Below are positions 7,980-15,960 of a stretch of DNA of 38,400 nucleotides, in pieces (the first letter of the stretch is position 1; each line of letters begins with the position of its first letter). The DNA comes from JBDTVS01 sp040007095 (GTDB lineage: Bacteria > Acidobacteriota > Vicinamibacteria > Vicinamibacterales > CAVVIG01): assembly GCA_040007095.1 (NCBI GenBank), contig JBDTVS010000218.1:1-38400 (forward strand), given 5' to 3'. Below the pieces are notes generated by a model. That model was not told where the DNA came from, ran no database searches, and saw only the letters and a list, made by a program, of their open reading frames with translations. Made by a program: the position numbers and the translations under genes.

Positions 7980-8879
7980 TCATGCGGTCCTTCGGACGTA
8001 GAGGCTCCCTCCAGGATTTTTGAGACACAAGGGCATGTGGTCTCTGAAGAAATCGCCGAAGGCGCCGACGGCATAGTTGCCGAACAGGCAGATCTCCCAG
8101 GAGTTGTTGTAGGAGAGGAAGGCTCGAAGGACGTAGTCTTCGTTCCAGTACCAGCCCTTGAGCAGCCACTCCGGCGGATATTCGAAGGAATCGAAGACGT
8201 CGTGAAAATGCACGAACACGCCGATCGGCAACTGCGGCAGGATTTCGAACATCAGGAACTGCACGTCGCTTCCGTACTTCATCACATGGCTGGAATCGAT
8301 GAACAGCAGGTCGCCGGACTGCAAGGACTTGAACGTGTCAACCGGCACGTTCTGGACCTTGTCTTCGACAAGCGTTATGGCTTGGTAATCCTGCGGCCTC
8401 AACAGCTTCCTGAGGTTGATCGGAAATGGTTCGATGAGCGTGATCTGGGGTCGATGGTCGAAGAATCGATCCACGGTGTCCAGCATCACGGCCGACGAAA
8501 ATCCAGATCCCACTTCGACGATTCTCCTGGGCTGGACGTGTCTGAGGAAGCTGTAGAGGAAGATGGCATCGGCATAGCAGAACGACGTTTGCCGAAAATA
8601 GTAACGACACTCCGGCGTGCGCTCCTCTGGAAACGGCAGCGCCCCGTAGAAGGCTCGCCACTTTTGAAGAAGTTCGCGCTGCGCTTCGATTTTCAGGTTG
8701 ACGCCTGGAATCTCACTGCCCGGCCTGGGGCCGGCCTGGACTCGTGCCCCGACATCAGCGCGCGACGGGATCGGCGAATAGTAGTGGCCCGCAGGGAAGT
8801 CGCCGAGATTTCGGATTTGCTCACGTAAGCCGCCGACATACGGCATGCGGTCCAACGTCTGTCGAATCAATTTCCGCAA
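7980..8879 (-). CDS. Class I SAM-dependent methyltransferase (Methyltransf_24-like)
   Basis: A 299-residue protein starting with TTG at 8879, eight bases after a good GGAGG ribosome-binding site; no ATG or GTG in frame fits better. The N-terminal 110 residues include RYYFRQTSFCYADAIFLY, followed by the SAM-binding motif I, RIVEVGSGFSSAVML, the acidic motif II in LIEPFP, and DLLFIDSSHVMKYGSDV, characteristic of the Methyltransf_24 group often found in surface-glycan or natural-product loci. VHFHDVFDSFEYP and a Trp/Tyr-rich C terminus complete the fold. The methyl acceptor is unknown. The glycan-acylating pair downstream on the same strand makes a sugar or glycan acceptor plausible, but the genes are separated by about 900 bp and are probably not one operon. 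Confidence 0.85.
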   Translation of the reverse strand: MRKLIRQTLDRMPYVGGLREQIRNLGDFPAGHYYSPIPSRADVGARVQAGPRPGSEIPGVNLKIEAQRELLQKWRAFYGALPFPEERTPECRYYFRQTSFCYADAIFLYSFLRHVQPRRIVEVGSGFSSAVMLDTVDRFFDHRPQITLIEPFPINLRKLLRPQDYQAITLVEDKVQNVPVDTFKSLQSGDLLFIDSSHVMKYGSDVQFLMFEILPQLPIGVFVHFHDVFDSFEYPPEWLLKGWYWNEDYVLRAFLSYNNSWEICLFGNYAVGAFGDFFRDHMPLCLKNPGGSLYVRRTA

Positions 8880-9207
8880 CTCTTAAGCCTCCGCATCTCC
8901 AGGGCGTTATCTGAAGCATCGGCAGGGTGGATGGGTATCGGCCGCAGGCAGCGATCGCAGCCGACTGATTCCTGAGGCTACCACATAAGATCCTTACTGG
9001 TGGTGTTGGCTGCGACACGGCGCCGCTCCCTCCGTCATGAACCAATGAACGCCCCAATCTGAGCGAACGTCAGCAACCTGCGCTCAAGCCTTGCTGCGCA
9101 CGGCCGATTTCATTCCCCGGTGGCACATTTTGGCAGCAAAACCCGACCTCGGTCGTGAACGTCCGCCTTCAGTTGCTCTTCTCGAGCCAGGAACATGAAC
9201 GAGCCGA
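8880..9207. other. Intergenic stretch, nothing recognised
   Basis: About 330 bp between the methyltransferase start and the kinase remnant. Apart from the GGAGG of the methyltransferase at its left end, I see no gene, clear promoter or repeat. It probably includes the missing 5' portion of the kinase gene in a form too decayed to read. Confidence 0.4.
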
Positions 9208-9468
9208 TTGTTCTCCCGCTGGGAGGTGCAAGACAACGGCGTCGGCATTCCGGCTGAGAACCCCACTCGCATTTTCGAATTCGGATTCACGACCAGGCGG
9301 CAGGGCCATGGCGGGCTCGGCCTCCACACCGCGGCACTGGCGGCCAACCTCATGTCGGGATCGTTGCGCGTGCACAGCGACGGAGTCGGTCGGGGTGCGA
9401 CGTTTTCCCTGGAACTGCCGGCTCAGGCCGGTCAGAAAGACCCGCTTCCGGTGGGACTGGTGGCGTGA
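9208..9468 (+). pseudogene. Histidine kinase remnant (C-terminal ATPase part only)
   Basis: The frame encodes the last 85 or so residues of a histidine kinase HATPase_c domain: VQDNGVGIPAEN (G1 box), FEFGFTTR (F box), GHGGLGLHTAALAANLMSG (G2 box) and GRGATFSLELP (last strand). The N box, the DHp domain with its phosphoacceptor His and any sensor domain are absent upstream, and there is no proper start. It ends with the TGA at 9466-9468, which overlaps the ATG of the next gene (TGATG), the classic coupling of a kinase with its response regulator. It is the truncated 3' end of a former two-component operon. Confidence 0.7.
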
Positions 9469-9803
9469 TGCAGAAAAATCGTCGCATTCTGGTCATCGAC
9501 GACCATCGGGCCATCCACGCGGACGTTCGCAAGCTGTTGACGGGCGGTCCGGCATCGGAGGCGAGCCAGTTCGACGAGGCGCTGTTCGGCGACATCGAGC
9601 CGAAGATCGAAAGCTCCGACATTGACTCGGCGTATCAGGGCAAAGAAGGCGCGATGATGGTCGGCCGCGAGCGAGCCGCCGGCCGCCCCTACGCACTCGC
9701 CATCGTCGACATGCGGATGCCGCCGGGATGGGACGGCCTGCAGACGATCGAGAAGATCTGGGAAGTCGATAAGGATATTCAGATCGTCATCTGCTCGGCC
9801 TAG
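9468..9803 (+). pseudogene. Response regulator truncated inside its receiver domain
   Basis: The frame starts at the ATG at 9468 (MQKNRRILVIDDHRAIHADV) and encodes a receiver with the acidic pocket (VIDD), the phosphoacceptor region AIVDMRMPPGWDG and the beta-4 strand QIVICSA. It then stops at the TAG at 9801-9803. In relatives the text continues ...C(S/T)AYSDYSW and leads to the conserved Lys and the rest of the domain; here only the Tyr codon has become TAG, and the DNA after it no longer matches. The last strand, alpha-5, the conserved Lys and any output domain are lost. It is 111 residues, but the protein could hardly fold as a receiver. With the kinase fragment it marks a decayed locus. 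Confidence 0.7.
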
Positions 9804-9952
9804 ACGACAACGCCGTAATCTGGAAGAGGTCGATCTGGCGCTGACTTTGTTGGATCGCAGGCGGAGCTCCAGTTGTAGTATCACGACTGCTCGCAACGGC
9901 GCGGGGCGCCGACCAATGGCTCGCGCTCTAATCGTACCTGGGAGGATTGCGA

Positions 9953-10444
9953 ATGGCCGGAACTGTAATCAGTCGAATTGCCCTTCGAGTGACTGGCGGG
10001 AAGTTCATCTCGTTTCAACCGGACGGTTCCATCGCGGTGCGTGACAATCCAAATTCGCCCGGGCAGCCGGGCGCTTTCGAAACCATCGAGGTCCTGCTGC
10101 TCGACGGCGGCTTTCCGGTGTTGCCCGGTGCAGGACCGGCTGTCGTGCCGACACCTGTCGTGCCGACACCTGTCGTGCCGACACCTGTCGTGCCGACACC
10201 CGTCATACCGGTCGTCCCCTCTGGCGCGCCGCCGCGCGAACGGTTCATGTCATTGGTGGCGGGAAAACCGTTCGGGCAGAAGACGCTGCTCGACCTTGAA
10301 CCCACGCTCAACGCCATCGGATGGTTGCTCACACCTCCAAATGCAGCCGGCGAACGGACGAAGGTCCATCCCCCAGGCGGACCCTGGACGCGCGTCGGGT
10401 TTGGCGAAGGCCAGTGGGTGTGGATACCGCAAGCGGATCAGTAA
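9953..10444 (+). CDS. Small protein with beta-trefoil-like N terminus and (VVPTP)n linker
   Basis: A 163-residue protein starting at the ATG at 9953, seven bases after GGAGG (9941-9945); a TTG at 9947 is too close to that site. Residues 1-60 (ALRVTGGKFISFQPDGSI, then AFETIEVLLL) resemble a fascin/beta-trefoil repeat, where the motif GK(Y/F)(V/I)S..PDG..V......WE.FE is common. A linker of Val-Val-Pro-Thr-Pro repeats follows at about residues 64-85, then a 75-residue C-terminal domain with PTLNAIGWLLTPPNAAGERT and VGFGEGQWVWIPQ that I do not recognise. There is no signal peptide. Two small binding domains joined by a stiff Pro linker is the best description; function is unknown. Confidence 0.7.
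   Translation: MAGTVISRIALRVTGGKFISFQPDGSIAVRDNPNSPGQPGAFETIEVLLLDGGFPVLPGAGPAVVPTPVVPTPVVPTPVVPTPVIPVVPSGAPPRERFMSLVAGKPFGQKTLLDLEPTLNAIGWLLTPPNAAGERTKVHPPGGPWTRVGFGEGQWVWIPQADQ
10141..10200 (+). repeat. 15-bp in-frame minisatellite (4 perfect copies)
   Basis: Four perfect head-to-tail copies of tgtcgtgccgacacc encode the Val-Pro-Thr-Pro-Val linker. A fifth, degenerate unit follows (cgtcataccggtcgt). Because the unit is 15 bp, gain or loss of copies changes the linker length by five residues without breaking the frame. Confidence 0.95.
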
Positions 10445-10471
10445 GGGCAAGCCCTGCTCCGGCCCTGATTG

Positions 10472-10489
10472 CGCACAGCTGAATGTGCG
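10472..10489. terminator. Possible hairpin between convergent genes
   Basis: CGCACA and TGTGCG form a perfect 6-bp stem around a 6-nt loop, 28 nt after the stop codon of the small repeat-linker protein and between convergent genes. No T-run follows on either strand, so it is at best a weak or factor-assisted terminator. Confidence 0.25.
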
Positions 10490-10632
10490 GTCGCGCGCGA
10501 ATGCGGGCGCGGCCGCGGCCTTCTCGTCTGGGTGGCGCGACGACCGGCACCCGGCTTCGTCCTCAGTTGAAGACGTCAGCAGGTCAGACTACCGCGGGCC
10601 CCGAACCCCGGTCCAATCCGCACAGGCGGTGT

Positions 10633-11517
10633 CTACCTGGGCGAAGCTCCCTGGGACGCGGCCTTCAGGGTGACCTGAAACTCCGGATACATCGTTTCCT
10701 TCCCGCCGCGGGTCGCGATCGCGGGAAGATGACTCTGTTGCCTGAATTCCCCGAGGAACGGATTTTCGCCAGGCAGGTAGTGCGGCACCGCGCCTCTCGG
10801 CTGGGAGGCGATCTCGACGACGCTCTGACACGGATACAGCAGCTGCTCCGGCGTCAGCGGACGGGGGTTGAGCAGCATGTTCGTCGACTTGACCAGCGGT
10901 TCGGTCAGATACGTTGGGTCATCCGTGACGGTGATGAGCGTGAGGACGTTGCCGTGTCGGATGTAGCGCTCGGTCAGCGCGACGCGGTCGCTTTGCGGGA
11001 TCCCATTCCGGCGATGCCACATCTGCTTGATATGAGTGGTCGTCACGACCAGCGTATCGCCTTCCCAACGGGCGGTCGAAAACCCCATCCAGGTGTGCTC
11101 GGCGTACTCCGAGGGATGCGGCCGGCCATCCATCCAGAATGTTCGGCGCTGCTGAAAGTTGCTGATGTCCTGGTGAATAGCGATGATCTGCTGCGTCTGG
11201 GGGTCCCGTTCCTCCCACAGCCGCATGTTCAGCGGGCCGCGCAGGATATACGGCGAGGAGTGTGCCCGGCACTGGTGCTCGGGAATCGTCAGGCGTGAAG
11301 CGTCCCATGCTTCGGCGAACGCACGGGCGCTGTCGTTGATCGGCAAGCCAAGGTAGTCGCCGAGCGAGGGTCCCGGAATCCGCTCGGGCTGGTCTTCGTG
11401 AAAGAACCCGTTCCAGCTGCCGGTCAGATCCGCCTGCGCCGAAGCGCGACTGCTCGCGCAGGCCGTCAAGAGCACGACCATCCAGAGAATTCGCCCGCAG
11501 TACGTGCGTCTCATCAT
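10633..11517 (-). CDS. Putative lipoprotein of unknown function
   Basis: A 294-residue protein. Its N terminus MMRRTYCGRILWMVVLLTAC ends in a lipobox (LTAC, Cys20), so it is probably a lipoprotein; cleavage after ASA is the alternative. The mature part begins ADLTGSWNGFFHED and contains WMDGRPHPSEYAEHTWMGFS, then GDTLVVTTTHIKQMW, a pattern I know from uncharacterised secreted acidobacterial proteins, with LTERY.. and VTDDPTYLTEPLV later on. No catalytic motif is recognisable. Its start overlaps the stop of the upstream metallo-beta-lactamase-fold gene by 4 nt (ATGA), so the two are translationally coupled and likely act in the same periplasmic process. Confidence 0.75.
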   Translation of the reverse strand: MMRRTYCGRILWMVVLLTACASSRASAQADLTGSWNGFFHEDQPERIPGPSLGDYLGLPINDSARAFAEAWDASRLTIPEHQCRAHSSPYILRGPLNMRLWEERDPQTQQIIAIHQDISNFQQRRTFWMDGRPHPSEYAEHTWMGFSTARWEGDTLVVTTTHIKQMWHRRNGIPQSDRVALTERYIRHGNVLTLITVTDDPTYLTEPLVKSTNMLLNPRPLTPEQLLYPCQSVVEIASQPRGAVPHYLPGENPFLGEFRQQSHLPAIATRGGKETMYPEFQVTLKAASQGASPR

Positions 11518-12509
11518 CGACGTTCACCCGTGCCCTGCGGCGTCGACAGATTTCGGTACACGGCGTCGACAAACATCGACGTCGTCCAGGACCCGCTGTT
11601 CGAGCCGTACCTCGGGTCGAAGTCGAGTGTCGGACGCGCCGCCCTGATGGCATCGAGCGTCATCCCCTTGCGGATCATCGCCTGCACGCGGTCGCGCACG
11701 ATGGTGACCATGTCGCGGTACTCGACCACCTCGAACTCGTCGCAAATCCGGCCGTGGCCCGGCACGATTCTCGTCCCGCCTTCGGTGAATTGTTCGGAGA
11801 TCGCCAGGTCGATGATTCGATTCAGCGCCTCGATGATGCCGTTGACGTGCCCCCCGTGGGCCAGATCGATGACGGGATAGCTGGTCGTGTTGAACACATC
11901 GCCGGTCGCGATCACATCGGAGCTGCGGAAGAACACCAGAATATCGCCATCCGTGTGGGCGGCCGGTTCGTAGACGAGCTGGATGCCTTCGCCGTTGAAA
12001 TACATGTCCTTTTCGGACTGAAAGAAAGTGTCGGTCGGCCACGCACCGAACGGCGATGGCGCACGAGCTCCCGTCGGTGCGCTCATCGTTTTGAGCACGT
12101 TTTCGTGGGCCACGATGAAGGCACTCTTCGCGCCCGCCTCGCCGAGATCTCGTGAAAAATTGCCGGCGACGAGTTGGGAGCCCGCCTGGGCAACCTTCAG
12201 ATTGCCGCCCGTGTGATCGGCATGGGCATGGGTGTTCACGATGAAGCGAATTGGCCTGTCGCCTGCCACTTTCTTGATGGCCGCCAGGAGCCCGTCGCCG
12301 TCTTCTTCCCGCATCGTGTCGACGACGAGCACGCCCTGCGCGCCGACGTGGAGCAGCGCATTGCCGGCAGCGCTGGCGAGGAGGTAGACCTGGCCGTGCA
12401 CCGGCAGAATCTCGATGGCCGCCGGCCGCTGCTGAGCACGAGCGATTCCCGTCAAGTGAAGCGCGACGGCCGTCGCCACGCTAATCGCCGTGAGTCTGTT
12501 TCGTGTCAC
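11514..12509 (-). CDS. Periplasmic metallo-beta-lactamase-fold hydrolase
   Basis: A 331-residue protein. The GTG at 12509 is chosen because GAGG lies five bases upstream; the TTG one codon earlier is too close. Signal peptide: MTRNRLTAISVATAVALHLT ending ARAQ. The zinc-binding motif THAHADHTGG (His94, His96, Asp98, His99) is followed by EPAAHTDGD, VIATGDVFN and IVPGHG, which supply the remaining ligands of the binuclear site. The fold covers lactonases, hydrolases and quinoprotein-relay-type (SoxH-like) proteins; the substrate cannot be told from sequence. It is coupled to the downstream lipoprotein and divergent from the cytochrome/PQQ dehydrogenase operon, which suggests a link to periplasmic alcohol or aldehyde metabolism, as an inference. 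Confidence 0.85.
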   Translation of the reverse strand: MTRNRLTAISVATAVALHLTGIARAQQRPAAIEILPVHGQVYLLASAAGNALLHVGAQGVLVVDTMREEDGDGLLAAIKKVAGDRPIRFIVNTHAHADHTGGNLKVAQAGSQLVAGNFSRDLGEAGAKSAFIVAHENVLKTMSAPTGARAPSPFGAWPTDTFFQSEKDMYFNGEGIQLVYEPAAHTDGDILVFFRSSDVIATGDVFNTTSYPVIDLAHGGHVNGIIEALNRIIDLAISEQFTEGGTRIVPGHGRICDEFEVVEYRDMVTIVRDRVQAMIRKGMTLDAIRAARPTLDFDPRYGSNSGSWTTSMFVDAVYRNLSTPQGTGERR

Positions 12510-12879
12510 CAATTCCTCACCAGAAGCCAGCCGATTGAATGGCCAACTCGTCGACCCAGTGTAGCCCCGTTTTCAACACCGCTCCGGCCGATTCTGTGGC
12601 GATGAAAAATAAGTTCACGTCGTCCTATTCCGCCACTGGTCGACCTCACTCGATCGGCCAGACATGGCGTGTGGGGATCGATGTCATTTCGTATCTGGCT
12701 GGCATGAAGCGGGGTGGCGGATGGTGCCACGTCGGCTTTCGGAAGGCGAGGCAGATGGCACGGTCTGGGAGTGAGATGCCGGCCCAAATCAAGGCGTCCG
12801 TGGCGCGTCAGTCCTGCTACACTGCGTCGGCACGACGCGTGCGAACCCGCGCGTTGAGCTGAAACCGAGGGTGACCCCC
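12510..12879. promoter_or_regulatory. Divergent promoter region between hydrolase and PQQ dehydrogenase operons
   Basis: A 370-bp region between oppositely directed operons. An extended -10-like element, TGCTACACT, lies at 12815-12823 upstream of the cytochrome gene and would give a leader of about 50 nt. The minus-strand gene has its GAGG site at the left end. Open frames inside the region show no family signature. No obvious operator palindrome was found. Confidence 0.35.
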
Positions 12880-13641
12880 ATGCGTCGAGCCGGAATGACA
12901 TCAGTCTTTGTGCTGGCCCTGTCGATCTGGTCGCTGTCGGCTCAGCATGGCTACTCGACCGCTGAAATCGCCGAAGGGGGCAAGCTGTTTCAGTCCAGCT
13001 GCGCCAGGTGTCATGGGCCCGACGGGGACGCCGTGGCCGGCGTGAACTTCTCCAGGGGACAGTTCCGTCGCGCCACGGCCGACGACGAGATCGCGCAAAT
13101 CATCATGGTTGGCATCCCGGGAACCGGGATGCCGCCGGGCAATTTCTCGCAGTTCGATGCCGGGCGGATCGTGGCGTACCTGCGCTCGATGGCCGCCGCA
13201 CCGGCGAGCGTCGGCGCTCCGGGTGACCCTGGCCGCGGCAAAACCGTGGTCGAGGGCAAAGGCCAGTGCCGCACCTGTCATCGGGTGGACGGCGCCGGCT
13301 CACAGCTCGGCCCCGATTTGAACAGCGTCGGACCGCTGCGGCGCAGCGCGGAGCTTCAGCGATCCCTGCTCGATCCGGACGCGGAGATCATCGACGACAA
13401 TCGCTCCGTCCGCGTCGTCACTCGCGGCGGCGAGACGATGACCGGACGGCTGCTCAATCAGGACAGCTTCTCGATCCAGTTGTTCGACGCGAAGGAGCGC
13501 TTGCTGTCGTTCGCGAAGTCGGACCTGCGTGAATACGCGACGCTCAAGAACTCCACGATGCCGTCATATCGGAATACGCTGACCGCCGAGGAACTGGCCG
13601 ATGTCGTCAGCTACCTCCGTTCGCTGAAGGGTAAGCCATGA
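12880..13641 (+). CDS. Secreted di-haem cytochrome c, partner of PQQ dehydrogenase
   Basis: A 253-residue protein from the ATG at 12880, nine bases after GAGG (12867-12870); a GTG at 12871 would be too close to that site. Signal peptide MRRAGMTSVFVLALSIWSLS ending AQ. The first cytochrome c domain (about 28-105) has CARCH at 41-45 and the axial-Met region GTGMPP. The second (about 115-253) has CRTCH at 130-134, GAGSQLGPDLNSVG, LLDPDAEI, a TRGGETMTGRL beta insert, and STMPSYRNTLTAEELADVV; this matches the haem-binding domain typical of Planctomycetes and Verrucomicrobia (TIGR02603-like). It overlaps the next gene by 4 nt (ATGA), so it should accept electrons from the dehydrogenase in the periplasm. 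Confidence 0.9.
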   Translation: MRRAGMTSVFVLALSIWSLSAQHGYSTAEIAEGGKLFQSSCARCHGPDGDAVAGVNFSRGQFRRATADDEIAQIIMVGIPGTGMPPGNFSQFDAGRIVAYLRSMAAAPASVGAPGDPGRGKTVVEGKGQCRTCHRVDGAGSQLGPDLNSVGPLRRSAELQRSLLDPDAEIIDDNRSVRVVTRGGETMTGRLLNQDSFSIQLFDAKERLLSFAKSDLREYATLKNSTMPSYRNTLTAEELADVVSYLRSLKGKP

Positions 13642-15299
13642 CAGGTCGAGTCGTGACGCGCGCGCTCGCCGGAACTGCTCTCGTGGCATCCATTGCCGCG
13701 ACAGGCTCGCTGTGGACACCGCTGATGGCTCAAGTGTCCTTCGATCGAGTGCTGCGCGCGGCGCAAGAACCACAGAACTGGCTGACCTACTCCGGGACAG
13801 TGATGAGCCAGCGCTACAGCCTGCTCACACAGGTGACCCCTGCCAACGTGAAGAACCTCGAGCAGCAGTGGGTGTTCCAGGCTCAATCGCTCGAGAAGTT
13901 CGAGGCCACGCCGATTGTTGTCGACGGCGTCATGTATACGGTCCAGGCGCCCAACGATGTCGTCGCGCTCGACGCATTGACCGGCCGAGCGTTCTGGATC
14001 TACTCGCACGTGCCTTCGCCGCTGGCGCGCCCGTGCTGCGGGCGCGTGAATCGCGGCCTGGCGATACTCGGTAACACGCTGTTCATGGCGACGATCGACG
14101 ATCATCTGATTGCCCTCGACGCCAAGAGCGGCCGTCTGGTTTGGAACGTCACGGTCGAAGGCGCGAGGCCCGAAGCCGGATATGCCTTCACCGTGGCTCC
14201 GCTCGTCGTCAAGGACAAGATCATCGTCGGAACGGCCGGAGGGGAATACGGCGTGCGCGGATTTCTCGCCGCCTTTGACGCGACCACGGGCAGGGAGGTG
14301 TGGCGCTTCAACACGATTCCTGGCCCGGGCGAGCCCGGACACGGGACCTGGGCGGGCGATTCATGGAAACGCGGCGGCGCGAGCGTCTGGGTCACCGGGT
14401 CCTACGATCCTGCGCTGAACCTGACCTACTGGGGGCTCGGCAATCCAGGTCCTGACTGGAACGGCGACAACCGCGAAGGCGACAACCTGTACAGCGACGC
14501 TGTGGTGGCGCTCGATGCCGATACCGGCGCGCTCAAATGGCACTTCCAGTTCACCCCGCATGACGAGATGGATTACGATTCGACGGAAGTGCCCGTGCTG
14601 GCCGACCTCGAGTGGCAGGGACGCACGCGCCAGGTGATGCTGTTTGCCAATCGGAACGGGTTCCTGTATGTGCTCGACCGCACGAACGGACAGTTCCTGC
14701 TCGGCAAACCGTTCGCGAAGGTGACCTGGGCCAAGGGGCTCGACGAAAAGGGCCGACCGATCCGCGCGCAGAGTCCAACGGAAGAGGGTGTCGTCATTTT
14801 CCCGCACCCGACCGGCGCCACCAATTGGATGTCGCCGTCGTTCAGTCCGCGCACGGGTCTGTTCTACATTCCAAGCCTGATGGACAGCTACGCGACGTTC
14901 CCGAAACGTCCGGTCGAGTTCGTCGAGGGCCGGGTGTTCATGGGCGCGTTCCCCGTCGGTCCAATTCAGACACTGCGCGGCGGGCCGATCAACCGGCGAA
15001 TCCCTGAACAGGGGTACGGCGCGATTCAGGCGTTCGATCCGAAGACAGGCCTTCAGAAATGGATCTTCAAACTGGCGGACCTCACTGACAGCGGCGTCCT
15101 GTCGACCGCCTCTGATCTGGTGTTTGCCGGCAGCCGCGAGGGCTATTTCTTTGCGCTCGATGCCCGCGACGGCTCGCCGCTGTGGAGGGCGAACCTGGGC
15201 GGCAACGTCGCATCCGGACCGATCACCTATTCCGTCAACGGGCGCCAATATGTAGCGGTCTCGGCCGGCAATTCACTGTTCGCGTACGCGCTTCGGTAA
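13638..15299 (+). CDS. PQQ-dependent alcohol dehydrogenase, predicted lanthanide type
   Basis: A 553-residue eight-bladed propeller quinoprotein with a signal peptide (TRALAGTALVASIAATGSLW...AQ). It starts at the ATG overlapping the cytochrome stop codon. Family marks: NWLTYSGTVMSQRYS at the N terminus, the adjacent-Cys pair Cys133-Cys134 (the vicinal disulfide over PQQ), KRGGASVWVTGSYDP, WGLGNPGPDWNGDNREGDN with the metal-ligand Asn, and HDEMDYDS, where Asp312 is the catalytic base. Asp314, two residues on, is the extra metal ligand that distinguishes lanthanide enzymes (XoxF, ExaF/PedH) from calcium ones, which have Ala, Ser or Thr there. The substrate is a primary alcohol or aldehyde; which one is open. 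Electrons should pass to the coupled cytochrome. No PQQ synthesis genes are in the window. Confidence 0.9.
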   Translation: MTGRVVTRALAGTALVASIAATGSLWTPLMAQVSFDRVLRAAQEPQNWLTYSGTVMSQRYSLLTQVTPANVKNLEQQWVFQAQSLEKFEATPIVVDGVMYTVQAPNDVVALDALTGRAFWIYSHVPSPLARPCCGRVNRGLAILGNTLFMATIDDHLIALDAKSGRLVWNVTVEGARPEAGYAFTVAPLVVKDKIIVGTAGGEYGVRGFLAAFDATTGREVWRFNTIPGPGEPGHGTWAGDSWKRGGASVWVTGSYDPALNLTYWGLGNPGPDWNGDNREGDNLYSDAVVALDADTGALKWHFQFTPHDEMDYDSTEVPVLADLEWQGRTRQVMLFANRNGFLYVLDRTNGQFLLGKPFAKVTWAKGLDEKGRPIRAQSPTEEGVVIFPHPTGATNWMSPSFSPRTGLFYIPSLMDSYATFPKRPVEFVEGRVFMGAFPVGPIQTLRGGPINRRIPEQGYGAIQAFDPKTGLQKWIFKLADLTDSGVLSTASDLVFAGSREGYFFALDARDGSPLWRANLGGNVASGPITYSVNGRQYVAVSAGNSLFAYALR

Positions 15300-15424
15300 A
15301 ACCTCCGGTGCCCGGACTGCGCGAGCACAACGGATGTGTCGTCGGCGGGCGAACAGCGGAGGGATTCTGAAGGTCACCGGTGGCCGACGTTCTGCCAGTG
15401 TCGCTTCAACCATACTCGAGGGAC

Positions 15425-15868
15425 ATGGCGCGACATGGGGGCCCCGGCCAGATGAGCGACGCCCCGAACCAACCTGGTAACATCGCTGCGTTGCAGGACG
15501 TCGATCTCTACGCCGCCATTGGCGAGGACGGTTTTCATCGTCTCATCGCCGCGTTTTACCGCCAGGTCCCGGGCGACGATATCCTGGGCCCGATGTATCC
15601 CGCCGACGATCTGGTTGGCGCCGAAGAGCGCCTGCGCGATTTCCTCGTCGGCAGGTTCGGCGGGCCGCTGCGCTATATCGAGCAGCGGGGCCACCCGCGG
15701 CTTCGCATGCGGCACACGCCGTTCGCGGTCACCGTCGGCGCGCGTGAGCGCTGGATGCAGCTGATGAATCGTGCGCTCGATGCCGCACGGTTTCCGCCCG
15801 AGGTCGACGCGGTCCTGCGCGAGTTTTTCGACAACGTTTCGACGATGATGATCAACCGGCGGGGGTGA
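15425..15868 (+). CDS. Truncated haemoglobin (group II-like)
   Basis: The conserved domain runs from about 15500 to the end: LYAAIGEDGFHRLIAAFYRQV (in two parts, helices A-B), a CD region DILGPMYP, FLVGRFGGP, and RGHPRLRMRHTPF with the proximal His in MRHTPF, then Trp in RERWMQLMN (G8 Trp, typical of TrHbO) and LREFFDNVSTMMINR. The start is uncertain: ATG 15425 (a CATACT element eight bases upstream would make it leaderless) or ATG 15452; an earlier GTG at 15380 is less likely. Such globins bind O2, NO or peroxide in the cytoplasm. It lies about 80-125 bp after the PQQ dehydrogenase. Confidence 0.85.
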   Translation: MARHGGPGQMSDAPNQPGNIAALQDVDLYAAIGEDGFHRLIAAFYRQVPGDDILGPMYPADDLVGAEERLRDFLVGRFGGPLRYIEQRGHPRLRMRHTPFAVTVGARERWMQLMNRALDAARFPPEVDAVLREFFDNVSTMMINRRG

Positions 15869-15922
15869 GGCGCGCGCCACGGGGCGTGCGCTCGCGGGCC
15901 GTCCAAGGTGCACGAGCATCGG

Positions 15923-15953
15923 TTGACGGCTCTCGTGGGGTTCTTGCTACTAT
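15923..15953 (+). promoter_or_regulatory. Promoter of a probable leaderless cupin gene
   Basis: TTGACG (15923-15928) and the extended -10 TGCTACTAT (15945-15953) are separated by 19 nt, a little long but compensated by the extended TG. The -10 box ends 7 nt before the GTG at 15961, so transcription would begin at the start codon. This decides the start of the cupin gene; the frame is open 32 codons further upstream, but those codons include the promoter. Confidence 0.55.
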
Positions 15954-15960
15954 CTCGAAC

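Noticed and set aside
7590..8828. 412-codon open frame on the plus strand
   Set aside because: It is antisense to the methyltransferase, which has clear motifs and a good ribosome-binding site; the plus-strand translation has no family signature.
9465..9803. Intact single-domain response regulator
   Set aside because: The frame stops before the conserved Lys and the last strand and helix of the receiver fold.
10141..10200. CRISPR-like array
   Set aside because: Units are 15 bp, directly adjacent without spacers, and in frame with a Pro-rich linker.
12539..12862. 107-codon plus-strand frame in the divergent promoter region
   Set aside because: No ribosome-binding site, no signal peptide or motif, and it overlaps the likely promoter of the cytochrome gene.
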